Of a DNA stretch of 64,000 nucleotides, positions 43,973-52,973 are shown in pieces; position 1 is the first letter of the stretch, and the number at the start of each line of letters is the position of its first letter. A program made the translations under genes and the position numbers. Origin of the DNA: Shinella sp. CPCC 101442 (GTDB taxonomy: Bacteria > Pseudomonadota > Alphaproteobacteria > Rhizobiales > Rhizobiaceae); contig NZ_JALIQS010000002.1 in the NCBI RefSeq assembly GCF_024704725.1, forward strand, positions 1,048,589 to 1,112,588. Direction: 5' to 3'. Below the pieces are notes generated by a model. That model did not search any database. It was not told where the DNA came from and saw nothing but the letters and a program-made list of their open reading frames with translations.

Positions 43973-45483
43973 GCACTGACCTGTTGATAGAATTGCCCGG
44001 CGATCTCGGAGAGCAGCCGCTCGACATCGATGTCGGTATTGCGGTGCTCGCCCACGATGGTCTGTTCCGACATCACCAGGATGCGGTCGGCGACCTCGAA
44101 GGCTTCGTCGAGTTCCGTCAGGAAAAGAATGGTGGTTCGCCCGGCGGCGGAGGCGCGCAGCTTCGCGCCGATATCGCGGCGGGCGGCAATGTCGACGCCC
44201 TGGAAGGGTTCGTCGAGGATGAGCAGGCGCGACGGCTCGGACAGCCAGCGGCCGACCATGACCTTCTGCTGATTGCCGCCCGACAACGTCTGCATCTCGT
44301 CGCGCTCGCTGCGGCAGACAACACCGAGTTCGGCGATCTGTTGGCGCGCCTTGAGCTTCTCCGCCCGGCGGCTGGCAATGCCGAGGGACGACAGCCGGCG
44401 CAGAAAGGGCAGGCTGATATTCTCGTAGATATTGAAATCCGGCACGATGCCGCTGATCGCACGGTCCTTCGCGACGAGGAAGACGCCCTGCGCAATCGCC
44501 TGGCCTGTCGACTTCGGCGCATAGCGCTTGCCGTCCAAGGTCATTTCACCCGCCGTCGGCGCGCGTGCGCCAAACAGCGTTTCGGCGAGCGCCGTCTTGC
44601 CGACGCCGACAAGGCCGGTGACGGCGACGATTTCGCCATCGCCGAGATCGAAATCGAAGGGCCGCGTCTGTTCGGACAGTTTGAGACCGCGCACGCCGAA
44701 GACCGGGCGGCCCGCCGCGCGCACCGCAACCTCGCCGGATGAGACCTTGCGGCCGAGCATGGCATTGACCGCACCTTCATAGTCGAGTTCCGGCCCCTCG
44801 AAACGGCCGGTAATGCGGCCATCGCGCAAGGCGAGAATGCTGTCGGCGAGGCGGCGGATATCCGACATGCGGTGCGAGATATAGAGAATGGCGACGCCGC
44901 GCGCCTTCAGGCGGTCGACGAGATCGAACAGGCGATCGGCCTCCGCGCTCGACAGCGACGAGGTCGGCTCGTCGAGGATCAGAACCTTCGGCTCATGCGC
45001 CATGGCGCGCGCGATGGCCACCATCTGGCGGTCGGCCAGCGTCAGGTCGTTGATATTGGCCGAGAGATCGATCGCAAGGCCCATGCGGGAGGCGACGGCG
45101 GCGGCCTCGCGCCGCACCCGGCGCGGATTGAAGAACAGCCGTGCGCCGCGCCCGCTCAGCCGGTCGAGCGTCAGGTTGGTCGCGACATCGAGATCGGCGA
45201 CCACGCCGTCATTGATGTTCTGGTGCACGGTAACGACACCGGCGCGGATCGCCTCGGCCGGGGTTGCCGGATCGAAGGCGGCGCCCGCCAGCGTGATGGC
45301 GCCGGCATCCCGCGTGTAGACGCCGGAGAGGATGCGCACGAGCGTGGATTTGCCGGCACCGTTGGCACCCATCAAAACCGTCACTGCGCCTGCCTTGAGG
45401 TCGAGGTCCACACCCTGAAGCACCGTTACCGGACCAAAGGATTTGCGCACGCCCTCAATGCGAAACACTGCCTGTTCGCTCAT
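43969..45483 (-). CDS. Ribose-type ABC transporter ATP-binding protein (tandem ATPase domains)
   Basis: RbsA/XylG-type double ATPase of 504 residues. Domain 1: Walker A GANGAGKSTLVRIL, signature LTLADRQMVAIARAM, Walker B VLILDEPTSSL. Domain 2: degenerate GLVGVGKTALAETLFG, signature LSGGNQQKVMVGRWL, Walker B LLILDEPFQGVD. First gene of the importer operon. It is divergent from mtnK, sharing a 146-bp control region. Confidence 0.95.
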   Translation of the reverse strand: MSEQAVFRIEGVRKSFGPVTVLQGVDLDLKAGAVTVLMGANGAGKSTLVRILSGVYTRDAGAITLAGAAFDPATPAEAIRAGVVTVHQNINDGVVADLDVATNLTLDRLSGRGARLFFNPRRVRREAAAVASRMGLAIDLSANINDLTLADRQMVAIARAMAHEPKVLILDEPTSSLSSAEADRLFDLVDRLKARGVAILYISHRMSDIRRLADSILALRDGRITGRFEGPELDYEGAVNAMLGRKVSSGEVAVRAAGRPVFGVRGLKLSEQTRPFDFDLGDGEIVAVTGLVGVGKTALAETLFGARAPTAGEMTLDGKRYAPKSTGQAIAQGVFLVAKDRAISGIVPDFNIYENISLPFLRRLSSLGIASRRAEKLKARQQIAELGVVCRSERDEMQTLSGGNQQKVMVGRWLSEPSRLLILDEPFQGVDIAARRDIGAKLRASAAGRTTILFLTELDEAFEVADRILVMSEQTIVGEHRNTDIDVERLLSEIAGQFYQQVSA

Positions 45484-45629
45484 GTATTCCTCCCGATGAC
45501 GCCACGTTAGGATAGGCTCTCATCAAATGTCAAGGCCGTTGACAATTGACAGAATGATGCCTTAGCTGTGGACAAAGACGGCATGGCGGCAGGCGGAGGC
45601 GACCGCCCCATGCGCAGGAGGAGGACATC
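45484..45629. promoter_or_regulatory. Divergent promoter between ABC importer and mtnK operons
   Basis: Contains TGTCAAGGCCGTTGACA at 45528-45544 (perfect 6-bp arms, 5-bp spacer) followed by a further TTGACA at 45546-45551. The TGTCA/TGACA half-sites match those of the tandem palindromes before the SorC-family gene, and the arms also form TTGACA -35 boxes pointing both ways. Co-regulation of importer and catabolic operon by the SorC-type regulator is inferred. Confidence 0.6.
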
Positions 45630-46901
45630 ATGGACAGCCACGTCTTCGAGGCGCTGAGCGCCGAGACATTGCCGGTTCGGCTGGGCGCAAACGCCGCCCT
45701 GAAAGAAAGGATCGGTGACGATTCGTCCCGCTGGACCGTGAAGGAAGTCGGCGACGGCAACCTCAATCTGGTCTTCATCGTCACAGGTGAAACGGGCGCC
45801 GCCATCGTCAAGCAGGCGCTGCCCTATGTGCGCCTCGTCGGCGAGAGCTGGCCGCTGCCGCTCAAGCGCTCGTTCTTCGAATATCACGCGCTGAAGCGCC
45901 AGGGCGCGCGCGATCCCGGCATGGTGCCGGAAATCCTGTTTTTCGACGAGACGCAGGCCATCATCGTCATGGAGTTCCTGACGCCGCATGTCATCCTGCG
46001 CCGCGCGCTGATTGACGGCAGGGAGCTACCGAAGATCGGCCGCGACCTCGGCCTCTTCGTCGCTCGCACGCTGTTCCGCGGCTCCGACCTGTCCATGGTG
46101 ACGCGCGAGAAGAAGGCGGATGTCGCGCTGTTCTCCGATAACGTCGAGCTCTGCGACATCTCGGAAAACCTCGTCTTTTCCGATCCCTATTTCGAAGCCG
46201 CGCTCAACCGCCACACCACGCCGCAGCTCGATCCGCTCGTTGCCGATCTGCGGGCCGACCGCGACCTCAAAGTCGAGGCGCAGCGGCTGAAACACCTCTT
46301 TTCCGCCAAAGCCGAAACGCTCTGCCATGGCGACCTGCACACCGGTTCCGTCATGGTCACCGATGACGAGACCCGCGTCATCGACCCCGAATTCGCCTTC
46401 TACGGCCCGATCAGCTTCGATGTCGGCATGCTGATCGCCAATTTCTGGATGAGCTATTTTTCGCAGGCCGGTCATGAGACGGCACCCGGCGCGCGCGACA
46501 GCATGCGCGCCTATCTGCTCGATACGATCGATACGCTGTGGGAGACGTTCCGCGCCGAATTTGCCCATCTCTGGCGCACCGAGCGCAAGGGCATCCTCTA
46601 CCAGGCCAGCCTCTTCGAGGACCGCAACGACCCGCTCGCCGCCGAGCAGGCGCTCAACATCGTCATCGACGAGATCTGGCGCGAGATGCTGGGCTTTGCC
46701 GGCATCGAGATCCATCGCCGCATCCTCGGCCTTGCCCACAATGCCGATTTCGAAACCATCGCCGACCCCGACCGCCGCGCGCCCTGCGAAAGCAAGGCCT
46801 TGAAGCTCGGGCGTCACCTCGCCGTCAACCGGCAGCGCATCCACAGCCTCCGCGACATCCGCGAGACGGTGGAGCGGCTTGAAAAGGAGATCCTCGCGTG
46901 A
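45630..46901 (+). CDS. mtnK: S-methyl-5-thioribose kinase
   Basis: ATP-dependent kinase that makes 5-methylthioribose-1-phosphate (or 5-deoxyribose-1-phosphate); 423 residues. MtnK signatures: [20 protein letters not shown], the catalytic loop CHGDLHTGS with Asp, and [22 protein letters not shown]. The start ATG has AGGAGGAGG upstream. First gene of a five-gene operon whose gaps or overlaps are all under six bases. Confidence 0.94.
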   Translation: MDSHVFEALSAETLPVRLGANAALKERIGDDSSRWTVKEVGDGNLNLVFIVTGETGAAIVKQALPYVRLVGESWPLPLKRSFFEYHALKRQGARDPGMVPEILFFDETQAIIVMEFLTPHVILRRALIDGRELPKIGRDLGLFVARTLFRGSDLSMVTREKKADVALFSDNVELCDISENLVFSDPYFEAALNRHTTPQLDPLVADLRADRDLKVEAQRLKHLFSAKAETLCHGDLHTGSVMVTDDETRVIDPEFAFYGPISFDVGMLIANFWMSYFSQAGHETAPGARDSMRAYLLDTIDTLWETFRAEFAHLWRTERKGILYQASLFEDRNDPLAAEQALNIVIDEIWREMLGFAGIEIHRRILGLAHNADFETIADPDRRAPCESKALKLGRHLAVNRQRIHSLRDIRETVERLEKEILA

Positions 46902-47992
46902 AAGTCGGAGACCGCCACTACCATACGATCTGGCTGAACGAGGACGGTCGCGCCGTCGATATAATCGACCAGCGCTGGCTGCCGCACGAATTCCGCGTCG
47001 TCACGCTGAAGACCGTCGCCGATGTCGCCATCGCCATCAGAGACATGTGGGTGCGCGGCGCGCCGCTCATCGGCGTCACCGCCGCCTATGGGGTCGCCAT
47101 CGCCATGGCGAAGGACGCTTCCGATGCGCATCTCGATGCGGTCTGGGAGGAGTTGAACGAAACGCGCCCGACCGCCATCAACCTGCGCTGGGCGCTGAAT
47201 GCGATGCGCGAACATCTCAGCCCGCTGCCGGAGAGTGAGCGCGTGGACGCCGCCTATGCGCGCGCTGCCGAGATTGCGGAAGAGGATATCGAACTCAACC
47301 GCGCCATCGGCGCCAACGGCCTCGATGTGATCCGCAAGATCGCCGCCGGCAAGAAGCCGGGCGAGCCGGTGCGCATCCTTACCCATTGCAATGCCGGCTG
47401 GCTTGCAACCGTCGACTACGGCACCGCGACCGCACCGATCTACATGGCCGTCGAGGCGGGTATTCCGGTCCATGTCTATGTCGACGAAACGAGGCCGCGC
47501 AACCAGGGCGCCTATCTCACCGCCTGGGAAATGAATGGCCACGGCGTGCCGCACACGCTGATCGTCGACAATGCCGGCGGACACCTGATGCAGCATGGCG
47601 ATATCGACATGGTGATCGTCGGCACCGACCGCACCACGGCGAACGGCGACGTCTGCAACAAGATCGGCACCTATCTGAAGGCGCTCGCCGCGCGCGACAA
47701 CGACGTGCCCTTCTACGTGGCGCTGCCTTCACCCACCATCGACTGGACGGTGCATGACGGCGTCAAGGAAATTCCGATCGAGGAGCGCACCCCCGATGAA
47801 GTGAGCTTCGTGCAGGGCCGCGCCGCCGATGGCTCGATTGCCAGCGTGCGCATCTCGCCGGAGGGTAGTCCTGCGGCCAACCCCGCCTTCGACGTCACGC
47901 CCGCCCGCCTCATCACCGGCCTCATCACCGAGCGTGGCATCGCCACGCCGTCGCCCGAGGGCCTGAAGGCGCTCTTCCCGGAACGGAGCTGA
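46898..47992 (+). CDS. mtnA: S-methyl-5-thioribose-1-phosphate isomerase
   Basis: Aldose-1-phosphate to ketose-1-phosphate isomerase of the eIF2B-like family, 364 residues, giving 5-methylthioribulose-1-phosphate. It starts with GTG at 46898, overlapping the mtnK stop, with AAGGAG upstream. Catalytic Cys in [16 protein letters not shown] and Asp in [20 protein letters not shown]; the common ADR is TDR here. [13 protein letters not shown] is the substrate region. The same family includes archaeal ribose-1,5-bisphosphate isomerase, which works just before RuBisCO, a parallel to the RuBisCO-like gene in this operon. Confidence 0.94.
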   Translation: MKVGDRHYHTIWLNEDGRAVDIIDQRWLPHEFRVVTLKTVADVAIAIRDMWVRGAPLIGVTAAYGVAIAMAKDASDAHLDAVWEELNETRPTAINLRWALNAMREHLSPLPESERVDAAYARAAEIAEEDIELNRAIGANGLDVIRKIAAGKKPGEPVRILTHCNAGWLATVDYGTATAPIYMAVEAGIPVHVYVDETRPRNQGAYLTAWEMNGHGVPHTLIVDNAGGHLMQHGDIDMVIVGTDRTTANGDVCNKIGTYLKALAARDNDVPFYVALPSPTIDWTVHDGVKEIPIEERTPDEVSFVQGRAADGSIASVRISPEGSPAANPAFDVTPARLITGLITERGIATPSPEGLKALFPERS

Positions 47993-47996
47993 GACG

Positions 47997-48932
47997 ATGA
48001 GCCTGCCCAACCAGAAATCCACCGAGGAGATCGCGCTTGGCATCCGCCGACGCGTGTTCTTCCACACGATGAAGCACAATGGCGGCTATCTCAGCCAGGC
48101 CTGCTCGGCCGCCGAAAGCCTCGCGCTGCTCTATAACGAGGTGCTGAAGCTCGGCGAACCGACGCTGCCGAAGGTGCCGCTGCCATTCCGTGGCGTACCC
48201 TCCGCACACAACCCGGATGCCTTCACGGGTGCCGGCTATCACGGCCCCGTCGGCCCTGAATACGACCGCTTCTTCATCTCGCCGGCCCACTATGCGCTCG
48301 TCATCTATTCCGCGCTGATCGAGACCGGCCGGATGGACGAACATGCGCTCGACCATTTCAACAAGGACGGCGGCTCGGTCGAGATGATCGGTGCCGAGCA
48401 CAGCCCCGGCATGGAAGTGACCACCGGTTCCCTCGCGCAGGGTCTCTCCATGGCGTCCGGCGTCGCCTGGGCGCGGCTGCGCAAGAAGGAACCCGGCAAG
48501 GTCTGGGTCTATATGTCGGACGGTGAATTCCAGGAGGGCCAGACCTGGGAATGCCTTGCGGCGATGAGCTATCACAAGATCGACAATATCCGCGTCATCG
48601 TCGATGTGAACCGCCAGCAATGCGACGGCGCCATGTCCTCGGTGCTCGATCTCGGCGATCTCGCGTCCCGTGTCGCGTCCTTCGGCGTCACCTGCCGTTC
48701 CGTGGATGGCCATGATCTCGGTGCGCTCAGCGAAGCCGCTGAAAGTGCGGAACCCGGCAAGCCGCTCGTCATCCTCGCCAACACCTCGCCCTATCAGGGC
48801 ATGGATTTCCTCAAGAAGCGTTTCCCGCGCCTGCACTATGTGCGCTTCAAGAGCGCCGAAGAGCGGCTGGAAATGCGAGCTGCGCTGGCCGTCGAACTCG
48901 GCATCGATCTCACCGCGATGGAAGGGGCCTGA
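47997..48932 (+). CDS. Two-subunit transketolase, N-terminal (ThDP-pyrophosphate-binding) subunit
   Basis: 311 residues. Transketolase N-half features: HNGGYLSQACSAAESLALLY, GAEHSPGMEVTTGSLAQGLSMASGVAWA, and the ThDP/Mg motif SDGEFQEGQTWE ... VDVNRQQCDG (SDG in place of the common GDG). It moves a C2 ketol unit via thiamine diphosphate with the subunit encoded next. Split transketolases of this type act in special sugar routes (for example apulose-4-phosphate transketolase). Here a 1-methylthio- or 1-deoxy-pentulose-5-phosphate could be the donor. Confidence 0.9.
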   Translation: MSLPNQKSTEEIALGIRRRVFFHTMKHNGGYLSQACSAAESLALLYNEVLKLGEPTLPKVPLPFRGVPSAHNPDAFTGAGYHGPVGPEYDRFFISPAHYALVIYSALIETGRMDEHALDHFNKDGGSVEMIGAEHSPGMEVTTGSLAQGLSMASGVAWARLRKKEPGKVWVYMSDGEFQEGQTWECLAAMSYHKIDNIRVIVDVNRQQCDGAMSSVLDLGDLASRVASFGVTCRSVDGHDLGALSEAAESAEPGKPLVILANTSPYQGMDFLKKRFPRLHYVRFKSAEERLEMRAALAVELGIDLTAMEGA

Positions 48933-48934
48933 CC

Positions 48935-49936
48935 ATGGTCGAAATCGTCAACCGTCCCTATGCTAGGGCTTTCGAGGCCTTCGCCACCGCACGCCCTGAA
49001 GTGCTCTGCCTGTCGGCCGACCTCACCTCCTCCTGCGAGGTCGACGGCTTTCGCGACCGGCATCCGGACCAGTTCCTGTCGCTGGGCATGGCCGAGCAGA
49101 ACATGCTGTCCTTCGCCGGCGGCCTCGCCATGCAGGGGTTCCGGCCGTTCATCCATACGTTCTCGGTCTTCCTCTATCGCCGACCCTACGACCAGCTGAT
49201 CAACTCGATCGCCTATTCCAACCGCAAGGTCCGGCTGATGGGCTTTTTGCCCGGCATCACCACGCCGGGCGGCATCACGCATCAGGCCATCGAGGACATC
49301 GCGGTGCTCCGCGCCGTGCCGAACATGACGATCCTCGAAACAGGCGATGCGACGGAAGTCGAGACCGTGCTCGAGGTCGCCGACAGCATCGACGGCCCCG
49401 TCTATGTGCGCATCCTGCGCGGCGAGGTGCCCCGCCTGTTTTCGACCCCCTTCGAATTCAACAAGCTGCGCACCCTCTCGGAAGGCGATGACATTCTCGT
49501 CGTCTCCTCCGGCGTCTGCACGGAAGAGGCCCTGCGGGCCACCGGACCGATCGCGGCGCGCGGCATTGGCGTCCACCATCTGCACGCCTCGACTCTGAAA
49601 CCCTTCGACCGGGACGGCCTCTTGAAAGCCGCGCGCGGCAAGAAGGGCGTCGTCACGCTGGAGAACCACACCATCGTCGGCGGCCTCGGTTCGCTGGTCG
49701 CGGAAATCCTCGCGGAGGAAGGGCTCGGCATCCGCCTGAAGCGCCTCGGCCTCAACGACACCTTCGCGCACGGTGCCTCGAAACCCTATCTGATGAAGAA
49801 ATACGGCCTCGACGCCGGCGCGCTTGTCGCGGCCATCGAAAGCCTCGTCGGCAAGCCCCTGGCCATCGGCGAGGAAGAACTGGCGGAAGTGCGTCTTGAC
49901 CACGTGCATTCCGCCCAGAAGGCCGAGGCGCTCTGA
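48935..49936 (+). CDS. Two-subunit transketolase, C-terminal (pyrimidine-binding) subunit
   Basis: 333 residues, starting two bases after the partner subunit. The catalytic Glu lies in FLSLGMAEQNMLSFAGGLAMQG, followed by PFIHTFSVFLYRRPYDQLINSIAY and GITTPGGITHQAIEDIAVLRAVPNMTI, typical of transketolase/DXP-synthase C-halves. The final domain has HHLHASTLKPFD and TLENHTIVGGLGSLVAEIL. Its stop overlaps the start of the RuBisCO-like gene by one base (TGATG). Confidence 0.9.
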   Translation: MVEIVNRPYARAFEAFATARPEVLCLSADLTSSCEVDGFRDRHPDQFLSLGMAEQNMLSFAGGLAMQGFRPFIHTFSVFLYRRPYDQLINSIAYSNRKVRLMGFLPGITTPGGITHQAIEDIAVLRAVPNMTILETGDATEVETVLEVADSIDGPVYVRILRGEVPRLFSTPFEFNKLRTLSEGDDILVVSSGVCTEEALRATGPIAARGIGVHHLHASTLKPFDRDGLLKAARGKKGVVTLENHTIVGGLGSLVAEILAEEGLGIRLKRLGLNDTFAHGASKPYLMKKYGLDAGALVAAIESLVGKPLAIGEEELAEVRLDHVHSAQKAEAL

Positions 49937-51054
49937 TGGCCCCGCGTTTCACGGTCACCTATTTCGTGCGTGCCGCCGACGAGGCGGAAGCCAAGGCGCG
50001 CGCGCTTGATATCGCGCTGGAACAGACCGTGGAGATCCCGCGCAGCGTCGTGCCGAAAGGCTATGTCGAGGACGAGATCCTCGGCCGGCTGGAAAGCCTG
50101 CACAGGGATACCGAGGGCCGGCCGGGCTTTCTCGCCGCAATCTCCTATTCGGAGGACGATGTCGGCGGGGATTTCCTGCAATTTCTCAACATCGTCTTCG
50201 GCAACAGCTCCATCAAGCCCGGCCTGAAGGTGGAGGATATCGGCCTGTCGCCCGGCCTGCTCGGCCTCTGCAAGGGGCCGCGCCACGGTATAGCAGGTCT
50301 GCGCGCCCGCGCCGGCATCGGTGAAAAGCCGCTCTTGATGTCCGCCATCAAGCCGGTCGGCCTGTCGACTGCGCAGCTTGCCCGCCTTGCCCACGATTTC
50401 GCGCTCGGCGGCATGCATTTCGTGAAAGACGACCACGGTCTCGTCGACCAGAAGACGGCGCCGTTCGACGAACGCCTGAGGGCCTGCATCGAAGCTGTCG
50501 GCGAGGCGAATGCGAAGAGCGGCGGCAAAACGAGTTTCGTTCCCAACATCACCGGCCCCGCCACCGCCATCATCGAGCGGGCAAAACAGGCGCAGGAGCT
50601 TGGCGCAGGCGGCGTCATGATTGCGCCAGCGCTCGCCGGCTACGATATCGCACGCACGCTCGCCGCCGATCCGAATTTTTCCCTGCCCATCGTGTCGCAC
50701 CCGGCATTCTCGGGCGCCAATGTCGTTTCGCCCGATTGCGGCTTCTCGCACCGTGCCTTCTTCGGCACGCTGCACCGCCTGATGGGCGCCGACGCCGTCG
50801 TCTATCCGAATTTCGGCGGCCGCTTCGGCTTTACGCGTGAAGAATGCCAGTCGATCGCAAAAGCCTGTGCCGTGGACATGGGCGGCCCCAAGGCCATCGT
50901 CGCAGCCCCCGGCGGCGGCATGACCTTTGCCCGGGTGCCGGAAATGCGCGACGCCTATGGCAATGACGTGATGTATCTTATCGGCGGCGCGCTGCTGTCG
51001 GAACCGGACCTCGTCGGCGCCTGCAAACGCCTGGTCGCCGCCGTCGAAGGTTGA
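49936..51054 (+). CDS. RuBisCO-like protein (form IV), likely enolase/isomerase of a pentulose phosphate
   Basis: 372 residues, last gene of the mtnK operon. RuBisCO large-subunit fold: FGNSS (Asn90, equivalent to Asn123 of spinach enzyme), IKPVGLS (Lys139 = Lys175; Lys177 lost), GGMHFVKDDHGLVDQ (Lys164 = carbamylated Lys201, Asp166 = Asp203, but His167 replaces Glu204), no loop-6 lysine (PNFGGRFGF), and GG in AAPGGGMTF and IGGALLSEP. It keeps the enolising lysine but cannot carboxylate in the usual way. In other bacteria RuBisCO-like proteins enolise or isomerise methylthio-pentulose phosphates, which fits mtnK/mtnA upstream. The exact reaction is not known. Confidence 0.9.
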   Translation: MAPRFTVTYFVRAADEAEAKARALDIALEQTVEIPRSVVPKGYVEDEILGRLESLHRDTEGRPGFLAAISYSEDDVGGDFLQFLNIVFGNSSIKPGLKVEDIGLSPGLLGLCKGPRHGIAGLRARAGIGEKPLLMSAIKPVGLSTAQLARLAHDFALGGMHFVKDDHGLVDQKTAPFDERLRACIEAVGEANAKSGGKTSFVPNITGPATAIIERAKQAQELGAGGVMIAPALAGYDIARTLAADPNFSLPIVSHPAFSGANVVSPDCGFSHRAFFGTLHRLMGADAVVYPNFGGRFGFTREECQSIAKACAVDMGGPKAIVAAPGGGMTFARVPEMRDAYGNDVMYLIGGALLSEPDLVGACKRLVAAVEG

Positions 51055-51058
51055 GGCG

Positions 51059-51982
51059 TCACGACTTGCCGGCGCCCGCCGTCAACTCCGTGCGTGCAAG
51101 AAGCCGCACGACCCAGTCGACGAAGACGCGCACCTTGTTGCTGAGGTGCCGGTTCGGCGGATAGACGATGTAGAGCGGGATGGGTTCGATGCGCCAATCC
51201 GACAAAACAGGCACAAGCTGGCCGCGTTCGATGGGATCGTGCGCCATGAAGCAGGGAAGCGGCGCGACGCCGAGGCCGGATAATGCTGCGGCGAGATAGC
51301 TGCGCGCGTCGTTGACCGAGAGAATGTACCGGCTGTTGATCTCCAGCGCCTCGCCGTCGCGCGTGAAACCGAAGGGCATGATGCGGTTGGTCTGCGCGAG
51401 AAAATAGTTCACGCAATGGTGGTCTGCCTCCAACTCGGATGGATGCGCCGGTAGGCCGAAGCTTTCGATATAGGCGGGCGCGGCGCAGGCCACGACATCC
51501 ATCTCCCCGACCCGCCGCGCGATCAGCGAAGCATTGCCCGGTGAGCCGCCGCGAAGCGCGCAATCGACATTCTCCGCCAGATAATCCACCGTCCGGTCGC
51601 CTACCCCGAGATCGATATTGATATCGGGGTATTTCTCATGGAAATCATTGAGTTCGGGAATGATCAGCAGGTCTGCGAAAGCCCCCGACATTTCCACGCG
51701 CAGGCGCCCGCTCGGGCTCATGCGGGAATGAGACAGGCTGCCATCCAGCTCGTCGATTTCGGTGACGATCTGGTTTGCCCGCTCGTAATAAAGCGCTCCA
51801 TCCGTCGTTACCATGACGCGGCGGGTGGTGCGGTTGAGCAGTTTGGTCTGCAGATGCGTCTCGAGGTTCTGGATGAGGTTGCTGACGGTCGCCTTGGGCA
51901 TGCCAAGCGCGGTCGAGGCACCGGTGAAGCTGCCCGTCTCGACCACCCGGAGAAAGACGCGCATCGCAGAAAGCTGATCCAT
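51059..51982 (-). CDS. LysR-family transcriptional regulator
   Basis: 307 residues. N-terminal HTH MDQLSAMRVFLRVVETGSFTGASTALGMPKATVSNLIQNLETHLQTKLLNRTTRRVMVT, then the effector domain. Divergent from the hydrolase-RND operon and convergent with the RuBisCO-like gene (4-base gap), so it most likely controls the efflux operon. An inverted repeat TGTTC-N8-GGACA at 52011-52028, containing T-N11-A, is a candidate binding box. Confidence 0.92.
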   Translation of the reverse strand: MDQLSAMRVFLRVVETGSFTGASTALGMPKATVSNLIQNLETHLQTKLLNRTTRRVMVTTDGALYYERANQIVTEIDELDGSLSHSRMSPSGRLRVEMSGAFADLLIIPELNDFHEKYPDINIDLGVGDRTVDYLAENVDCALRGGSPGNASLIARRVGEMDVVACAAPAYIESFGLPAHPSELEADHHCVNYFLAQTNRIMPFGFTRDGEALEINSRYILSVNDARSYLAAALSGLGVAPLPCFMAHDPIERGQLVPVLSDWRIEPIPLYIVYPPNRHLSNKVRVFVDWVVRLLARTELTAGAGKS

Positions 51983-52010
51983 GGAACATTCCCACGTAGG
52001 AAGCTATGAT

Positions 52011-52028
52011 TGTTCGAAATATTGGACA
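52011..52028. promoter_or_regulatory. Candidate LysR box before the efflux operon
   Basis: TGTTC and GGACA (one mismatch between arms) around GAAATATT, with a T-N11-A core, 29 bases upstream of the LysR start and 97 bases upstream of the hydrolase start. Assignment is by position only. Confidence 0.4.
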
Positions 52029-52125
52029 GTGAAATCCGTTTTACCACACTTATCTGGGCAAAATGACTGACGATATAAATGGTGAGGGACCAGCTTATTT
52101 CCAAGCGGCCCACAGGACAAAATCG

Positions 52126-52923
52126 ATGCCGGTAGAGATCAAGGATATGACGTTCGACAAGGTGGCCATCGGCCCCGTGTCGGTGCGCGTCTATCAGGGC
52201 GCCGAATACGCCAAGGGCGCGCCGGTCCTGCTCTATTTCCACGGCGGCGCGTTCACGGAGACCGGGCTCCGACATTGCCCGCTTGCCGAATGCATCGCCT
52301 CGACCGGCGCCATCGTCGCCGTGCCTGACTACAATGCGCTCGGCGGCGGTGTCTTCCCGAAGCCGCTGGAAGTCGGCTTCTCCATCTTCTCCTATCTCGC
52401 CAAGAAGCGCGCCGGCCTCGGCGACCGCAAGTCGCCGCTCCTCATCGGCGGCGAGGAGGCGGGCGGCAATATCGCGGCCGGCGTAGCGCTCAAGGCCCGC
52501 GACCACTTCGCCGACGAACTCGACGGCCAGGTGCTGCTCTCGCCGCTGCTCGATCCCTTCATGGCAAGCCGCTCCTTCCGCGAGGCCGACGCCATCGGTA
52601 TGCGCCAGCGCTGGGCGGATGGCTGGAGCCACTATCTCAGCGGCGGTGTGTGCCATCCCTATGCCGCGCCCTGCCTGTGTTCGCGTCTTTCGGATCTTGC
52701 CCCGGCGCTCGTCCTCACGGCGGCGGACGATCCGCTGCACGACGAGGCGCTGGGTTATGCCGATCGCCTCGCCCAGGCCGGCGTCAAGGTTCAGCAGCAT
52801 GTCCTTCCCGCGGGAACAGGCTGGCCGACAATCTACAGCGGGACATCCAATGGAACCGGGCCATGGGCCGGCAGCCTTGCCAGCCAGTTTTCCGGTTTTG
52901 TTCAAAATATTAGCATTCACTGA
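52126..52923 (+). CDS. Alpha/beta-hydrolase homologue lacking the catalytic serine (probable pseudoenzyme)
   Basis: 265 residues from the ATG at 52126 (AGGA eight bases upstream). It has the HSL-type oxyanion hole YFHGGAFTETG, but the nucleophile elbow, normally GDSAGG, reads GEEAGG (Glu110, Glu111), so Ser is replaced by Glu. The usual Asp region (TAADDPLHDEALGYADRLAQAGV) remains, yet the expected C-terminal HGF is replaced by GTGWPT. It is therefore unlikely to be an esterase. It heads the RND efflux operon (50-base gap) and may be a ligand-binding or regulatory companion of the pump. Confidence 0.82.
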   Translation: MPVEIKDMTFDKVAIGPVSVRVYQGAEYAKGAPVLLYFHGGAFTETGLRHCPLAECIASTGAIVAVPDYNALGGGVFPKPLEVGFSIFSYLAKKRAGLGDRKSPLLIGGEEAGGNIAAGVALKARDHFADELDGQVLLSPLLDPFMASRSFREADAIGMRQRWADGWSHYLSGGVCHPYAAPCLCSRLSDLAPALVLTAADDPLHDEALGYADRLAQAGVKVQQHVLPAGTGWPTIYSGTSNGTGPWAGSLASQFSGFVQNISIH

Positions 52924-52973
52924 TTTTACGGAACTCGAAGCATAGCGTGGCCTGAGGCCACAAGGAGAAAACA

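Noticed and set aside
45484..45629. SAM riboswitch before the mtnK or ABC operon
   Set aside because: The 146-base divergent region is too short for both promoters plus a riboswitch, and no paired stems fitting known SAM aptamers were seen.
49936..51054. True ribulose-1,5-bisphosphate carboxylase
   Set aside because: Loop-6 lysine, Lys177 and Glu204 equivalents are missing and no phosphoribulokinase or small subunit is nearby.
45630..51054. D-apiose pathway using split transketolase and a RuBisCO-like enzyme
   Set aside because: The apiose/isoapionate routes known to me use other kinases (including the DUF1537 type) and isomerases or dehydrogenases; here the kinase and isomerase are clear MtnK and MtnA.
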